The notes under the pieces are model-generated. The model searched no databases and was not told the origin of the DNA. It worked only from the letters and a program-made list of their open reading frames with translations. Shown piece after piece: positions 33,356-42,856 of a stretch of 64,000 nucleotides of DNA. A program made the position numbers and the translations under genes. Every line of letters begins with the position of its first letter. Within the stretch, counting starts at the first letter, position 1. This stretch comes from Gammaproteobacteria bacterium (lineage in GTDB: Bacteria; Pseudomonadota; Gammaproteobacteria; Pseudomonadales; Azotimanducaceae): NCBI GenBank assembly GCA_030425195.1, contig JAUIAV010000010.1, forward strand, positions 1 through 64,000, written 5' to 3'.

Positions 33356-34969
33356 TCAGGAATGCGCCTCCGCATCGGTGATCTTCGGGGGATGGGTGAA
33401 GCTGTGGTACGGCGCCGGCGACGGCAGCGTCCACTCGAGGCCGTGCGCCCCTTCCCAGACCCGGTCCGTCGCGGGCTTACCGGAACGGATGGCCTTGATC
33501 ACCACGTAGAGGAAGAACACCTGCGAGAAGCCGAAGATGAACGCACCAATGGACGACAGCATGTTGAAGTCGGCGAACTGCAGCGCGTAGTCCGGAATCC
33601 GCCGCGGCATGCCGGCCAGTCCGGAGAAATGCTGCGGGAAGAAGGTGACATTCACGCCGATGAACGACAGCCAGAAATGCAGCTTGCCGAGCGATTCGTC
33701 GTACATGCGCCCGCACCACTTCGGCAGCCAGTAGTAGACGGCCGCGATGATGGAGAACAGCGCACCCGGCACCAGCACGTAGTGGAAGTGCGCCACCACG
33801 AAGTAGGTGTCGTGATACTGGTAGTCCGCCGGGGTGATGGCGAGCATCAGACCTGAGAAGCCGCCGATGGTGAAGAGGATCACGAAGGCGATGGCGAACA
33901 GCATGGGGGTTTCGAACGTCATGGCGCCCTGCCACATGGTGGACACCCAGTTGAACACCTTCACCCCCGTGGGCACGGCGATCAGCATGGTCGCGTACAT
34001 GAAGAACAGCTGTCCCGCCAGCGGCATGCCCACGGTGAACATGTGGTGGGCCCAGACGATGAACGACAGGAACGCGATGGACGCCGTGGCATAAACCATG
34101 GAGTCGTAGCCGAACAGCGGCTTCCTGCTGAAGGTCGGAATGATCTGGGAGACCACACCGAAAGCCGGCAGGATCATGATGTACACCTCAGGGTGGCCGA
34201 AGAACCAGAAGATGTGCTGGAACATCACCGGATCACCGCCACCGGCAGCGTTGAAGAAGCTGGTACCGAAGTGGATGTCGAACAGCATCATGGTGACCGC
34301 ACCAGCCAGCACCGGCATGACGGCCAGCAGCAGGTAGGCGGTGATCAGCCAGGTCCAGACGAACAGCGGCATCTTCATGAGCGTCATGCCCGGTGCCCGC
34401 ATGTTCAGGATGGTGGCGATGATGTTGATGGAGCCCATGATCGACGAGGCGCCCATGAGGTGCACGCCGAAGATGAAGTAGGTCACCGTTTCCGGCGCAT
34501 AGGTGGTCGACAGCGGCGCGTAGAACGTCCAGCCGAAATTCGGGCCACCGGCCTCCATGAAGAGCGTGGAGATCAGCATGGCGAACGCGAACGGCAGAAT
34601 CCAGAAAGACAGGTTGTTCATGCGCGGCAGCGCCATGTCCGGCGCGCCGACCATCATCGGCACCAGCCAGTTCGCCAGGCCCACGAAGGCCGGCATGATG
34701 GCGCCGAACACCATGATGAGACCGTGGTTGGTCGTCATCTGGTTGAAGAACTCGGGATTGACGAACTGCAGACCGGGCTGGAACAGCTCGGCTCTGATGA
34801 CAAGAGCGAGCACGCCCCCGATCAGGAACATGGTGAAGCTGAACCAGAGGTAGAGCGTACCGATGTCCTTGTGGTTGGTGGTGAACAGCCAGCGCGCCAG
34901 ACCCTTGTCCGGGCCGTGATCGTGGTGGTCGTCGTGGGTGGCGTGTCCTGCTTCTACAACTTCACTCAT
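33356..34969 (-). CDS. ctaD: Cytochrome c oxidase subunit I (A-type)
   Basis: A 537-residue catalytic subunit with twelve helices carrying haem a, haem a3 and CuB. Visible residues: low-spin haem His in TTNHGLIMVF, the D-pathway glutamate and CuB His-Tyr pair in FGHPEVYIMILPAFG, the CuB pair IVWAHHMFTVG, the K-pathway segment GVKVFNWVSTMW, and haem ligands in VAHFHYVLVPG. The glutamate before the CuB region places it in the A1 family of proton-pumping oxidases. Second gene of the structural operon. Confidence 0.97.
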   Translation of the reverse strand: MSEVVEAGHATHDDHHDHGPDKGLARWLFTTNHKDIGTLYLWFSFTMFLIGGVLALVIRAELFQPGLQFVNPEFFNQMTTNHGLIMVFGAIMPAFVGLANWLVPMMVGAPDMALPRMNNLSFWILPFAFAMLISTLFMEAGGPNFGWTFYAPLSTTYAPETVTYFIFGVHLMGASSIMGSINIIATILNMRAPGMTLMKMPLFVWTWLITAYLLLAVMPVLAGAVTMMLFDIHFGTSFFNAAGGGDPVMFQHIFWFFGHPEVYIMILPAFGVVSQIIPTFSRKPLFGYDSMVYATASIAFLSFIVWAHHMFTVGMPLAGQLFFMYATMLIAVPTGVKVFNWVSTMWQGAMTFETPMLFAIAFVILFTIGGFSGLMLAITPADYQYHDTYFVVAHFHYVLVPGALFSIIAAVYYWLPKWCGRMYDESLGKLHFWLSFIGVNVTFFPQHFSGLAGMPRRIPDYALQFADFNMLSSIGAFIFGFSQVFFLYVVIKAIRSGKPATDRVWEGAHGLEWTLPSPAPYHSFTHPPKITDAEAHS

Positions 34970-34980
34970 TTCTCAATCCC

Positions 34981-36138
34981 TCACTGCTGGCTCGACATGA
35001 ATTCGATGACATCTTTCGGCTGGGTGACGTCATCCGCATCGTTGCCCCAGGCATGCCGTTCGTAATGGGTCACCGCGGCGATCTGGGCCGCGTCCAGCTG
35101 CTCGCCGAAGGCCTGCATGGCCGTGCCGTAGACACCGTTGACGATGACGTCGAGATGCGCCTCGCGCGGTCCGGTGGCTATGGGGCTGCCATCCAGTGCG
35201 GGGAACACGGGCGGAACGCCCATGCCGTTCGGCATGTGGCAGGAAGCGCAGTAGGTGGCGTACACGGCCTCTCCTTCTGCCATGAGCTCCTCTTCCGTGA
35301 ATGTCTTGGAAAGCGCCCGCTTGCGCTCTTCTTCTGCCGCCAGCCGCTCGGCGTACCAGGCGTCGTACTCGTCTTCGGGCATGGCGTGCACGACGATGGG
35401 CATGAAGCCGTGGTCCTTGCCGCACAGTTCCGTGCACTGGCCGCGGTAGATGCCGGGCTCCGGAACGATGGTCCAGAGATCGTTCAGAATGCCGGGGACC
35501 GCGTCGCGCTTGATGCCGAACTCGGGCACCCACCAGGCGTGGATGACGTCTTCCGCCGTGATCAGGAACCGGACCTTCCGGTTGGTGGGAATGCGCAGGG
35601 GCTCATCCACGTCCAGCAGATAGAACTCGCCTTTTTCGGCCTGGCCACGAATCTCCTCCTGCGGCGTCGCCAGGTTGGAGAAGAAGTAGAAGGTGGAGTT
35701 GTAGTCTTCGTCCAGGTACTTGTACTGCCACTTCCACTGATAACCGCGCACCTCGACGGTCATGTCTTCGCCGCCGGTGTCGTACATGGCGACCAGCACC
35801 TGAGTGGCCGGCCAGGCGATGGCGATCAGGATCAGCGTCGGTACCAGGGTCCATGCAATTTCGAGCTTGGTGCTCTCGTGGAACTTGGCGGGCGTCACGC
35901 CGGCGGACTTCCGGTGGTGGATGAGCGACCAGAACATGGCACCGAAAACGATGATGCCGATCACCACACAGATCCAGAAAATGTACATGTGCAGGTCGAA
36001 GATGGAGCGGCTGATTTCCGTGACGCCCCGCGTCATGTTCAACTCGTCCGCGCCTGCCCCGACTGCGACGAGGGCAAGAACAAACCCGACACATAGCCGG
36101 GCCACTGGCGTAAGCCTTCTAATATTCACCTTGGGCAC
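34981..36138 (-). CDS. ctaC: Cytochrome c oxidase subunit II with fused cytochrome c
   Basis: A 385-residue subunit: signal peptide, two helices (about 45-70 and 90-115), a cupredoxin domain with the CuA ligands in RGQCTELCGKDHGFMPI and the aromatic electron-entry run GYQWKWQYKY, then a C-terminal haem c domain with CASCH (about residue 297). The fused cytochrome makes it caa3-like and able to take electrons directly from carriers such as cytochrome c4. GTG start at 36138; a second in-frame GTG lies three codons in. First gene of the operon. Confidence 0.95.
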   Translation of the reverse strand: MPKVNIRRLTPVARLCVGFVLALVAVGAGADELNMTRGVTEISRSIFDLHMYIFWICVVIGIIVFGAMFWSLIHHRKSAGVTPAKFHESTKLEIAWTLVPTLILIAIAWPATQVLVAMYDTGGEDMTVEVRGYQWKWQYKYLDEDYNSTFYFFSNLATPQEEIRGQAEKGEFYLLDVDEPLRIPTNRKVRFLITAEDVIHAWWVPEFGIKRDAVPGILNDLWTIVPEPGIYRGQCTELCGKDHGFMPIVVHAMPEDEYDAWYAERLAAEEERKRALSKTFTEEELMAEGEAVYATYCASCHMPNGMGVPPVFPALDGSPIATGPREAHLDVIVNGVYGTAMQAFGEQLDAAQIAAVTHYERHAWGNDADDVTQPKDVIEFMSSQQ

Positions 36139-36476
36139 CTTGCGTATCCTGTGAGAATTCTCTGCCGTCGGGCGTGCTCATCCCGCATTCATCCCGCTTT
36201 CCTACCACCTTCGCCACCTCCCCAGGTCCCGAGCCGGTGGTGGTTCGGCGACCCGCGATCGGGCTCGCCGATGACGGAACGCCTGCCATCAAGCAAAAAT
36301 GAGCACGAATGTCCCCTGAGGACACCCCTGACTGGCCGCGCAATTATACTGGCGCGCCACCAGTTAACAATAAAGACGAGGAGAATTGCCCCGCTTTCAG
36401 CACGTTAGCGGGTTCTCCTGCACGGAATTTGTTCTGGATCAAGGACGGCCGGTGGCAGATAGGGCCTGAAGGCCCT
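36139..36476. other. Intergenic region upstream of the oxidase operon
   Basis: 338 bp without a supported gene. It must contain the ctaC promoter on the - strand. Visible structures are a 10-bp palindrome TGGCGCGCCA (36350-36359) and a long imperfect hairpin: AGGAGAA (36379-36385) with TTCTCCT (36413-36419), inner CCGC/GCGG pairing. The hairpin lies just past the end of the 36477-36737 gene and may end that transcript, though it has no T tract. No clear -35/-10 pair could be assigned. Confidence 0.5.
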
Positions 36477-36737
36477 TCACTCCTCGTCCGAGCCGGAGCG
36501 GCCCGGCCTGCCCGGATCCAGAATACGGACGGGCCTGGCGGCGGAAGATTCCGGCTTCTTCAGCCCCCCATCCAGCCGGGTGGCCGGTTCGCGGCTCGCA
36601 GAGCTCGACAGGCTGTCCTCATGACCGCAGGCCACGCAGCGGCGGCGCTGATCGCCATCCGTCTCGAGCAGCTGCAGCCGGTCCATGGCGCCACAGGCCG
36701 GACAGACCGCACCGGCAATGAACCGGGGCCGGCTCAC
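36477..36737 (-). CDS. Small zinc-ribbon protein (YheV/DUF2387 type)
   Basis: An 86-residue protein. The first half is a compact zinc ribbon: RFIAGAVCPACG, then a QLLETDGDQRRRCVACGHED hairpin, giving two CxxC pairs. This is the arrangement of the YheV/DUF2387 family. The second half is low-complexity and charged. Function unknown. Its ATG overlaps the aroE stop (ATGA), so it is the last member of the dprA-purE-tsaC-aroE run. Confidence 0.82.
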   Translation of the reverse strand: MSRPRFIAGAVCPACGAMDRLQLLETDGDQRRRCVACGHEDSLSSSASREPATRLDGGLKKPESSAARPVRILDPGRPGRSGSDEE

Positions 36738-37579
36738 GCGTCACTCCCGCCGATGCGCGCGCGGATCTGCGCCAGCACGGGCGGCACGTCCGGTAGAACG
36801 CCGCGCCAGAGCTCAAAGGCCAGCGCCGCCTGTCCTACCAGCATGCCGAGACCATCCGCCATACCGGCAGCGCCGGCTTCAGCCGCCCAGCGACAGAAGG
36901 GCGTCGTCGCACCGTAAACCATGTCGTAGCAGTAGGCGCCCCTGACCAGGTCCGGTGCAATGGAGGGCACGCCGCCGGCAAGGCCCGCCGAAGTGGCGTT
37001 CACCACCAGATCGAACGACCCGGTTGCCGTGTCGAAGCCCGTTCCGGCGACCGACCCGTAGCCTGCCTTCCGGAGCCTCTCCGCGAGTGCGGTCGCCCTG
37101 GAGACGGTCCGGTTGGCAATGGTCAGCGATCGGGCCGGGCCATCGAGCAGCGGTGCTGCCACGCCCCGGGCGGCTCCGCCCGCACCCAGCAGAAGCACCG
37201 AGAGACCCGTTGCTCCCGGCAGAAGCCGTTCCATGTCCATGACCAGCCCTGGACCATCCGTATTGTGGCCCACATAGCCGCCGGCCTCGTCAGGGACGAT
37301 GGTGTTGACGGCCTCTGCGAAAGCGGCGTTGGCTTCCAGCTTGCCCACCCAGGAGGCGGCTTCACCCTTGAACGGCACCGTCACGTTCACCCCCCGCCCG
37401 CCGCCGGCAAGGAAATCCGCCACGGTGCGTGCAAAACCGTCCAGCGGCGCCTCGATCCGCTCATAGGACAGAGACTCGCCGGTCTGTTTTGCGAATGCCG
37501 CGTGGATGGCCGGGGACAGAGAATGCGCCACCGGATTTCCCACCACCGCATATCGATCCACCTCATTCCGATCCAACAT
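36734..37579 (-). CDS. aroE: Shikimate dehydrogenase
   Basis: A 281-residue enzyme reducing 3-dehydroshikimate with NADPH in aromatic amino-acid synthesis. N-terminal substrate site VVGNPVAHSLSPAIH, catalytic Lys in NVTVPFKGEA, Asp in GHNTDGPG, NADP loop LLLGAGGAARG with the following NRTVSRA. Start at 37579 (MLDRNEVDRYAVVG) puts the first strand at the usual distance. tsaC ends 4 bp upstream. Confidence 0.95.
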   Translation of the reverse strand: MLDRNEVDRYAVVGNPVAHSLSPAIHAAFAKQTGESLSYERIEAPLDGFARTVADFLAGGGRGVNVTVPFKGEAASWVGKLEANAAFAEAVNTIVPDEAGGYVGHNTDGPGLVMDMERLLPGATGLSVLLLGAGGAARGVAAPLLDGPARSLTIANRTVSRATALAERLRKAGYGSVAGTGFDTATGSFDLVVNATSAGLAGGVPSIAPDLVRGAYCYDMVYGATTPFCRWAAEAGAAGMADGLGMLVGQAALAFELWRGVLPDVPPVLAQIRARIGGSDA

Positions 37580-37583
37580 GAAC

Positions 37584-38159
37584 TCAGCTCCCCCGGGCCC
37601 TGATTGTCTCACCGGACAGCCTGCGGATCCTGCTTGCCGCGCCGGGGACCTGCACCGCGCCCGGCAACACGTAATCACCGGCCCCCGGAAAGCCCCTTTC
37701 CCGAAGCCCGCCGCGGGCCCGCAGCAGCGAAGTCGGGGCGGGTCGACCGCCCCGGTTGGCCGAGGTGGAAACCAGAGGACCGCCGAAGGCTGCGGACAGC
37801 GCTCTTGCCTGGGGATGCCCCGGCACCCGGATGGCGACGCCCGGGTGAGCCCCCGTGATCCACCCGGGAAACCGCCGGTTCGGCAGAATCCAGGTTTCCG
37901 CACCCGGCCAGGAGTCCAGCACCCGCTGACGGTCATCCGATGCCAGGGATTCGAGCTCCGAGGCAAACATGTCCGCTGAGCAGCCGATGACGATGAGGCC
38001 CTTATCCACGGGCCGGTCCTTGACCTCGAGCAGACGACCGACCGCCTCCGGATCGAAGGGGTCACAGGCCAGACCCCAGACACCTTCGGTGGCATGCATC
38101 ACCAGCCCGCCGGCTTTGAGCGCACGAACGGCGAGATGGAGGTGCCAGTGATCGAACAC
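37584..38159 (-). CDS. tsaC: Threonylcarbamoyl-AMP synthase (TsaC/YrdC type)
   Basis: A 191-residue Sua5/YrdC-domain enzyme that makes threonylcarbamoyl-AMP for the t6A37 modification of ANN-decoding tRNAs. Family blocks are GGLVMHATEGVWGLACDP, LLEVKDRPVDKGLIVI, VAIRVPGHP and GPLVSTSANRGGRPAP. GTG at 38159 gives the short-form length of TsaC; the open frame further up is a shadow of purE. Confidence 0.92.
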   Translation of the reverse strand: MFDHWHLHLAVRALKAGGLVMHATEGVWGLACDPFDPEAVGRLLEVKDRPVDKGLIVIGCSADMFASELESLASDDRQRVLDSWPGAETWILPNRRFPGWITGAHPGVAIRVPGHPQARALSAAFGGPLVSTSANRGGRPAPTSLLRARGGLRERGFPGAGDYVLPGAVQVPGAASRIRRLSGETIRARGS

Positions 38160-38196
38160 CGCAGAAACCGTCCGCAGAGGTTCCCGGGGAAGCCGC

Positions 38197-38691
38197 CTAG
38201 AGCTCGGCCTGGAGCGCCTCGTTTGCTTTGAGCACTTTCTGGCGGTTCGCATCCCGGTCCGCGGCCACCCGCTCCGCCAGCGCCTGATCGGCGATCGCGA
38301 GCATCTGGGCCGCCAGGTACCCCGCGTTTTTGGCACCCGCCTTACCCACGGCCACGGTCGCGACCGGAATGCCGCCCGGCATCTGAGCCGTGGACAGCAG
38401 CGCATCGAAGCCCGCCAGCGGTCCCGCGTCGATGGGCACCCCGATGACCGGCTTGGTCGTGTGAGCGGCCACGGCACCGGCCAGATGCGCCGCCATCCCG
38501 GCCGCGCAGATGAAGACCTCACAGCCGCGGCCGGAAGCATCGGAGACATACGCTGCCGTTTCCGCCGGGGTCCGATGGGCGGAGGAAACCCGCACCTCGT
38601 AGCCGACCTCCAGCGATTTCAGCACATCGACCGTCGCCTGCATCACCGGCCAGTCGCTGTCCGAGCCCATCAATATGGCAACGAAACTCAT
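38197..38691 (-). CDS. purE: N5-carboxyaminoimidazole ribonucleotide mutase
   Basis: A 164-residue class I PurE converting N5-CAIR to CAIR in purine synthesis. The N-terminal substrate loop is [12 protein letters not shown], the catalytic His lies in VSSAHRTP, and the conserved GMAAHLAG and [15 protein letters not shown] follow. purK, its usual partner, is not adjacent. The gene is placed between dprA and tsaC. Confidence 0.95.
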   Translation of the reverse strand: MSFVAILMGSDSDWPVMQATVDVLKSLEVGYEVRVSSAHRTPAETAAYVSDASGRGCEVFICAAGMAAHLAGAVAAHTTKPVIGVPIDAGPLAGFDALLSTAQMPGGIPVATVAVGKAGAKNAGYLAAQMLAIADQALAERVAADRDANRQKVLKANEALQAEL

Positions 38692-38703
38692 CGAGGTCTC
38701 CAG

Positions 38704-39810
38704 TCAGAAGTTGGAAGGGCGTCGAATATACCCGCCGGCCACACGCTGAACAAATCCCCCCAGCTCCAGCTCCGTCAGCTCGATTGCACAGGCCTCCAGG
38801 GGCCGCTGTGCTGCCGCGCTCAGCTCATCCAGCGTCCGCGCGTGCCCGTCGAGCAGATCGAGCAGACGCTGCAGCGAGGCCGAAGCAGGACCGGTCTCAG
38901 GTTCTGTCAGCAGCCGCCGAACGCCGGGCATGTCCGCGCCGATGGCCAGCAGCACGTCTGCTGCGTTCTCCACGAGCGAGGCGCCGTTCTTGAGCAACCG
39001 GTTCACCCCGCTGCTGCCCGGGAAGCCAGGCGCACCGGGCACCGCCAGCACCTCACGCCCCTGCTCGGCAGCCAGACGGGCGGTGATCAGGGAGCCGCTG
39101 CGCGCCGAGGCTTCCACCACCACCACGGCGCGGCTCATTCCGGAGATGATCCGGTTCCGTTCCGGAAACCGGAAAGGCGCAGCCGGCGTGCCGGGCGCAT
39201 ACTCCGAAACGATCAGCCCGCCGGTAGCGAGGATCCGTTCCGCCAGCGGCAGATTGCTCATCGGCTGGACCTGATCCGGGCCGGATCCGAGCACGGCGAT
39301 GGTCTTCCCGGACGCATCCAGCGCTCCGAGATGGGCCGAAGCATCCACGCCCAGAGCCAGCCCGCTGACCACGACCGCGCCGGCGGCGGCCAGATCCATC
39401 GCCAGCTCTCTGGCAAACGCCTGGCCCGCGGCGGTTGCCCGCCGGGCGCCCACTACGGCGACCGCGGGAGCGCAAACGCCTGCCTGACCGCCGCGGCAGT
39501 AAAGCACGAGCGGCGCATCCGGAATCTCAGCGAGGAGTTCAGGATAGGCCGGTTCCCCTGTGGCGACGGCAAGGACGCCGGCCGGTTCGAGACGTCTGCG
39601 CTGCCGCGCCAGGCGCCCGGGCGAGACCCGGCGGGCCAGGTTTTCAGGCAGGTGTTGGACCAGACCCTCGAGATCCTGCGCATCGCTGAGCCAGGTTCTC
39701 AGGGTTTTGCGGTCCAGGTGCTGAAGCTGCAGGGACAGGGCCAGCGCAAAGTCGCTGGATCGGGATTGTTTCGCTGCCGGGTCACCGGGCAGCGGTTCGG
39801 GGTCGGGCAC
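38704..39810 (-). CDS. dprA: DNA-processing protein DprA (Smf)
   Basis: A 368-residue protein that binds incoming single-stranded DNA and loads RecA in natural transformation. N-terminal helical region (about 1-90), Rossmann-like core with VAVVGARRATAAG, VSGLALGVDASAH, TIAVLGSG, FPERNRIISGMS and SGSLITARLA, then a C-terminal winged-helix tail (about 305-365). GTG start at 39810. Its presence suggests, but does not prove, competence. Confidence 0.94.
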   Translation of the reverse strand: MPDPEPLPGDPAAKQSRSSDFALALSLQLQHLDRKTLRTWLSDAQDLEGLVQHLPENLARRVSPGRLARQRRRLEPAGVLAVATGEPAYPELLAEIPDAPLVLYCRGGQAGVCAPAVAVVGARRATAAGQAFARELAMDLAAAGAVVVSGLALGVDASAHLGALDASGKTIAVLGSGPDQVQPMSNLPLAERILATGGLIVSEYAPGTPAAPFRFPERNRIISGMSRAVVVVEASARSGSLITARLAAEQGREVLAVPGAPGFPGSSGVNRLLKNGASLVENAADVLLAIGADMPGVRRLLTEPETGPASASLQRLLDLLDGHARTLDELSAAAQRPLEACAIELTELELGGFVQRVAGGYIRRPSNF

Positions 39811-39885
39811 GGCGAACGGATGAGTAGCGGCTTCCGATCCATCCTGCCCGCGGACCCATCGGGTCGCTATCAGACATCGGCCGGA

Positions 39886-39909
39886 AAATGAGCGGGCATA
39901 TGCCCGCTC
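39886..39909 (-). terminator. Rho-independent terminator after the LysM gene
   Basis: A perfect 20-bp palindrome, GAGCGGGCAT and ATGCCCGCTC (39890-39909), followed on the - strand by four T. It lies between the LysM gene (stop at 39918) and dprA, so dprA has its own start of transcription. Confidence 0.82.
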
Positions 39910-39917
39910 AAGGCAGA

Positions 39918-41012
39918 TCAGGGGCTGCGCACCTCATCGTTGACGGCGAGCGGGCGCTCCGTAACCATCACGAGGGCATAGGACAGCTTCTCGAACGTCC
40001 GGAAGACCATCAGCAGGCCGGCTCGCTCACTCGGCAGTCTGATCGTCTCATTGGCAATCCGGTCGCGGGCGAGCGCACCCTTCTTGTAGATGGCGAACAC
40101 GTTGCCCGCCTTGATGCCTTCCCGTTCGCCTCTGTTGAGGACGACCACGTCGAACTGGCCGACCTGAGTGACGCCGCCGAACACGGAGATGATCTGACCG
40201 CGCACATCGCCGTCGGGCGCACTGGGGAAGAAGGTGGAGTCCACCCGACGCTCTTCCGTCGGCAGCACACGGTCGCCGATCTGAACTTCTTCCCGGGTAT
40301 CGCTCATGAACATGGTGGCGATGTCGTTTTCCTGCGAGACCGCCTGGCCGAGCCCGATGTAGGTGGCTTCCCGGCCCAGCACTTCCTGAGTCTCCGGGTC
40401 GACGTAGAGCGGACCCCGGCGAACCACGTTGAAGCTCTCGGATTCCGGCAGCACGCCACGCACGTAAAGCCGGTCACCGGCGCCGAGCACCAGTCGTTCG
40501 CTGTCGCCCTGGACCACGTACGGCGCCGCGTTCAGCTCTTCCTGCGATACGATCCGGTTCTGCACGAGGAACGCCTGGATGGCATCGAGCCGGATGGTCG
40601 GAATCGCCGATTCCAGAGGCTCGTAGCGCACCTGAGGCTCCAGCTTGTCGGTCCCGGGCGTGACTTTCACGGTCCGTCCCGCCTGGCCTCGCTCGAGGAC
40701 CAGCTGAGGCTGCCCATCCACGTACACCAGAGCGATCTTGTCGCCCGGATAGATCAGATGCGGATTGTTGATCTGAGGGTTGATGCGCCAGATTTCCGGC
40801 CAGAGCCAGGGGCGCTCGAGAAACATGCCCGAAATGTCCCACAAGGTGTCGCCCTTCACCACCGTATAGACATCCGGATGATCGGATTTCAGGTAGCGGT
40901 TCAGATCCTCTGCCGCATTGCTGGCAACGGCCAGCATGCAAGTGATCAGTCCGATGACGGCGAGCCTTGCTCTTCTGCCATTGCCCATCCAGGCGGTCAT
41001 GTTCCGAAACAT
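39918..41012 (-). CDS. Exported LysM-domain protein
   Basis: A 364-residue protein with a signal peptide (cleavage near SNAAED, residue 34) and a LysM peptidoglycan-binding domain at about 47-95 (YTVVKGDTLWDISGMFL ... NPHLIYPGDKIALVY). The long C-terminal part is beta-rich and has no named domain. This protein lies next to dprA in Pseudomonas-type genomes and is probably a cell-wall-associated periplasmic factor; function unknown. Divergent from def. Confidence 0.88.
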   Translation of the reverse strand: MFRNMTAWMGNGRRARLAVIGLITCMLAVASNAAEDLNRYLKSDHPDVYTVVKGDTLWDISGMFLERPWLWPEIWRINPQINNPHLIYPGDKIALVYVDGQPQLVLERGQAGRTVKVTPGTDKLEPQVRYEPLESAIPTIRLDAIQAFLVQNRIVSQEELNAAPYVVQGDSERLVLGAGDRLYVRGVLPESESFNVVRRGPLYVDPETQEVLGREATYIGLGQAVSQENDIATMFMSDTREEVQIGDRVLPTEERRVDSTFFPSAPDGDVRGQIISVFGGVTQVGQFDVVVLNRGEREGIKAGNVFAIYKKGALARDRIANETIRLPSERAGLLMVFRTFEKLSYALVMVTERPLAVNDEVRSP

Positions 41013-41350
41013 GTTTTAAAGTTCCTTTTTTCTCCGAGCTGCTATCATGGTCAGCTGTTCGGTTTCAGGCCTTTCCTGTCGAAGGATCCTTTCGAGGAGG
41101 TCGTGGGAGCTCGGTGAAAGCGGCATTCCAAACGACTTCCGCGGGCGAAAAAGTTTATACTCTTCACAATCTTAGCAGCCTGAATTACACCAATACTAGA
41201 GATAGATCACAGAGGTTCGTACTGGCCCTCATTCGAACGGAAACCGCCATCCGGACTGTGCGCGAAGCCCCATAAGCGCGTTGGCACTTCCGGCGAACCT
41301 TCCCGCTCATCGACAATCCAACTCTCTCAAGCACCCAACTGAACCCGGCC
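41013..41350. other. Divergent promoter region, LysM gene and def
   Basis: 338 bp without a gene I can support; the open frames inside lack homology and RBS. The def side is locally AT-rich (41145-41215) with a -10-like TATACT at 41156-41161, but the hexamer 17 bp upstream (CGACTT) is poor, so this promoter is tentative. An RBS-like AGGAAC precedes the LysM ATG on the other strand. Confidence 0.45.
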
Positions 41351-41854
41351 ATGGCTATTCTCGACATCCTCGAATATCCCGATCCCAGACTGCGCACCAT
41401 AGCGAAGCCCGTCGACCAGGTGGACGATACCGTCCGCGCGCTCATCGACGATATGTTCGAGACCATGTACGACGCGCCCGGTATCGGCCTGGCGGCCAGT
41501 CAGGTCGACGTCCACCGACGCATCATCGTCGTGGACGTCTCGGAAAACCGGGATGAGCCGCACGCTTTCATCAATCCCGAGCTCGAGACCTTCGGAGAGA
41601 CACTGGAAACCGAGGAAGGCTGCCTGTCGGTACCCGGATACTACGAGGCCGTGACGCGCCACGATGGTGTGCGCGTGAGAGCCCTGGACCGGAACGGCGA
41701 GCCGGTGGAAGAGACGTTCGAGGGGCTGCTGGCCATCTGCATTCAGCATGAGTGTGATCATCTGGATGGCAAACTGTTTGTCGATTACCTGTCGAACCTG
41801 AAGCGTTCGCGCATCCGTAAGAAGCTGGAAAAGAGCCACCGCGTTCGTGCCTGA
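41351..41854 (+). CDS. def: Peptide deformylase
   Basis: A 167-residue metalloenzyme removing the formyl group from nascent N-termini. All three motifs are exact: [15 protein letters not shown] and QHECDHLDG, supplying the metal-binding Cys and two His and the catalytic Glu equivalent. It overlaps the fmt start by 8 bp, so the add-and-remove formyl enzymes are translationally coupled. Confidence 0.97.
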   Translation: MAILDILEYPDPRLRTIAKPVDQVDDTVRALIDDMFETMYDAPGIGLAASQVDVHRRIIVVDVSENRDEPHAFINPELETFGETLETEEGCLSVPGYYEAVTRHDGVRVRALDRNGEPVEETFEGLLAICIQHECDHLDGKLFVDYLSNLKRSRIRKKLEKSHRVRA

Positions 41855-42854
41855 GCCCGCGCGCATCGGCTTCGCAGGCACCCCGGAATTCGCCGCCACC
41901 CTGCTCCAGGGCCTGATCGATAAAGATATTCTGCCGGAGTTAGTACTCACTCAGCCCGATCGCCCTACCGGTAGAGGACGCAAAACCCGGCCAAGTCCCG
42001 TTCGTCGGCTGGCTGCCGAACGGGGAGTTCCCGTGGAAGTGCCCGAACGGCTGAAGGGCTTCGATCTGAAACCCTACAGCCTGGATCTCCTGATCGTCGC
42101 CGCCTACGGACTCATTCTGCCCGAACACATCCTCGCAGCCCCTCGGCTTGGTTGTCTGAACGTGCACGCGTCTCTGCTGCCCCGCTGGCGCGGCGCCGCT
42201 CCCGTGGAGCGGGCCATCATGGCCGGCGACCGGGAAAGCGGAGTCTGCCTCATGCAGATGGATGCGGGCCTGGATACGGGGCCCGTTTACCGCTGCGAAT
42301 CCCTCGTCATCAGCGAAGAGGAAACCGGCAGCGGCCTTGAGGCGCGGCTCGGGGCACTGGGACGCCGCCTGCTGCTCGAACTGCTCCCGGAGCTCGAGCA
42401 ACTGGAACCAGTGCCGCAATCTGACGTGGGCGCGACCTACGCGGAGAAGCTCACGCCGGCCGACAGCCGGCTGGACCTGTCGGGTGCGCCCGATCGCGCT
42501 GCGCGGCAGGTACGCGCACTGACGGACCGGCAGCCGGTCACGGTTTTCGCCCCGGACCCGGCGGATCCGCACAAACCCGTCCGCGTGCGCTGCCTGGGTG
42601 CCGCCCGGGCGGACGCCGATGAAGCATCGCAGGCCTCCGGCCGCATTCTCAGAGTCGACCGGGCCGGTCTCTGGGTGACCTGCGGCCAGGGGGCGCTCTG
42701 TATCCCCGAGATTCAGCTCAACCGCGGCAAGGGCACGGCGATGAAGGCCAAGGCTGCCGCCAATGGCTACCCGGAGATACTCCGGGCAGGGCGACGCCTG
42801 TTCGCCACGGCGGACGAGGCGATGAACGCAGACACCCGGCGACAGGAGTCCTGA
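41847..42854 (+). CDS. fmt: Methionyl-tRNA formyltransferase
   Basis: A 335-residue enzyme formylating initiator Met-tRNA with 10-formyltetrahydrofolate. N-terminal domain shows [10 protein letters not shown], the tRNA-loop region [11 protein letters not shown], and the catalytic [15 protein letters not shown] with the downstream DxG in [10 protein letters not shown]. The C-terminal OB domain ends in [14 protein letters not shown] start at 41847 inside the end of def. rsmB follows at once. Confidence 0.96.
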   Translation: MPEPARIGFAGTPEFAATLLQGLIDKDILPELVLTQPDRPTGRGRKTRPSPVRRLAAERGVPVEVPERLKGFDLKPYSLDLLIVAAYGLILPEHILAAPRLGCLNVHASLLPRWRGAAPVERAIMAGDRESGVCLMQMDAGLDTGPVYRCESLVISEEETGSGLEARLGALGRRLLLELLPELEQLEPVPQSDVGATYAEKLTPADSRLDLSGAPDRAARQVRALTDRQPVTVFAPDPADPHKPVRVRCLGAARADADEASQASGRILRVDRAGLWVTCGQGALCIPEIQLNRGKGTAMKAKAAANGYPEILRAGRRLFATADEAMNADTRRQES

Positions 42855-42856
42855 CC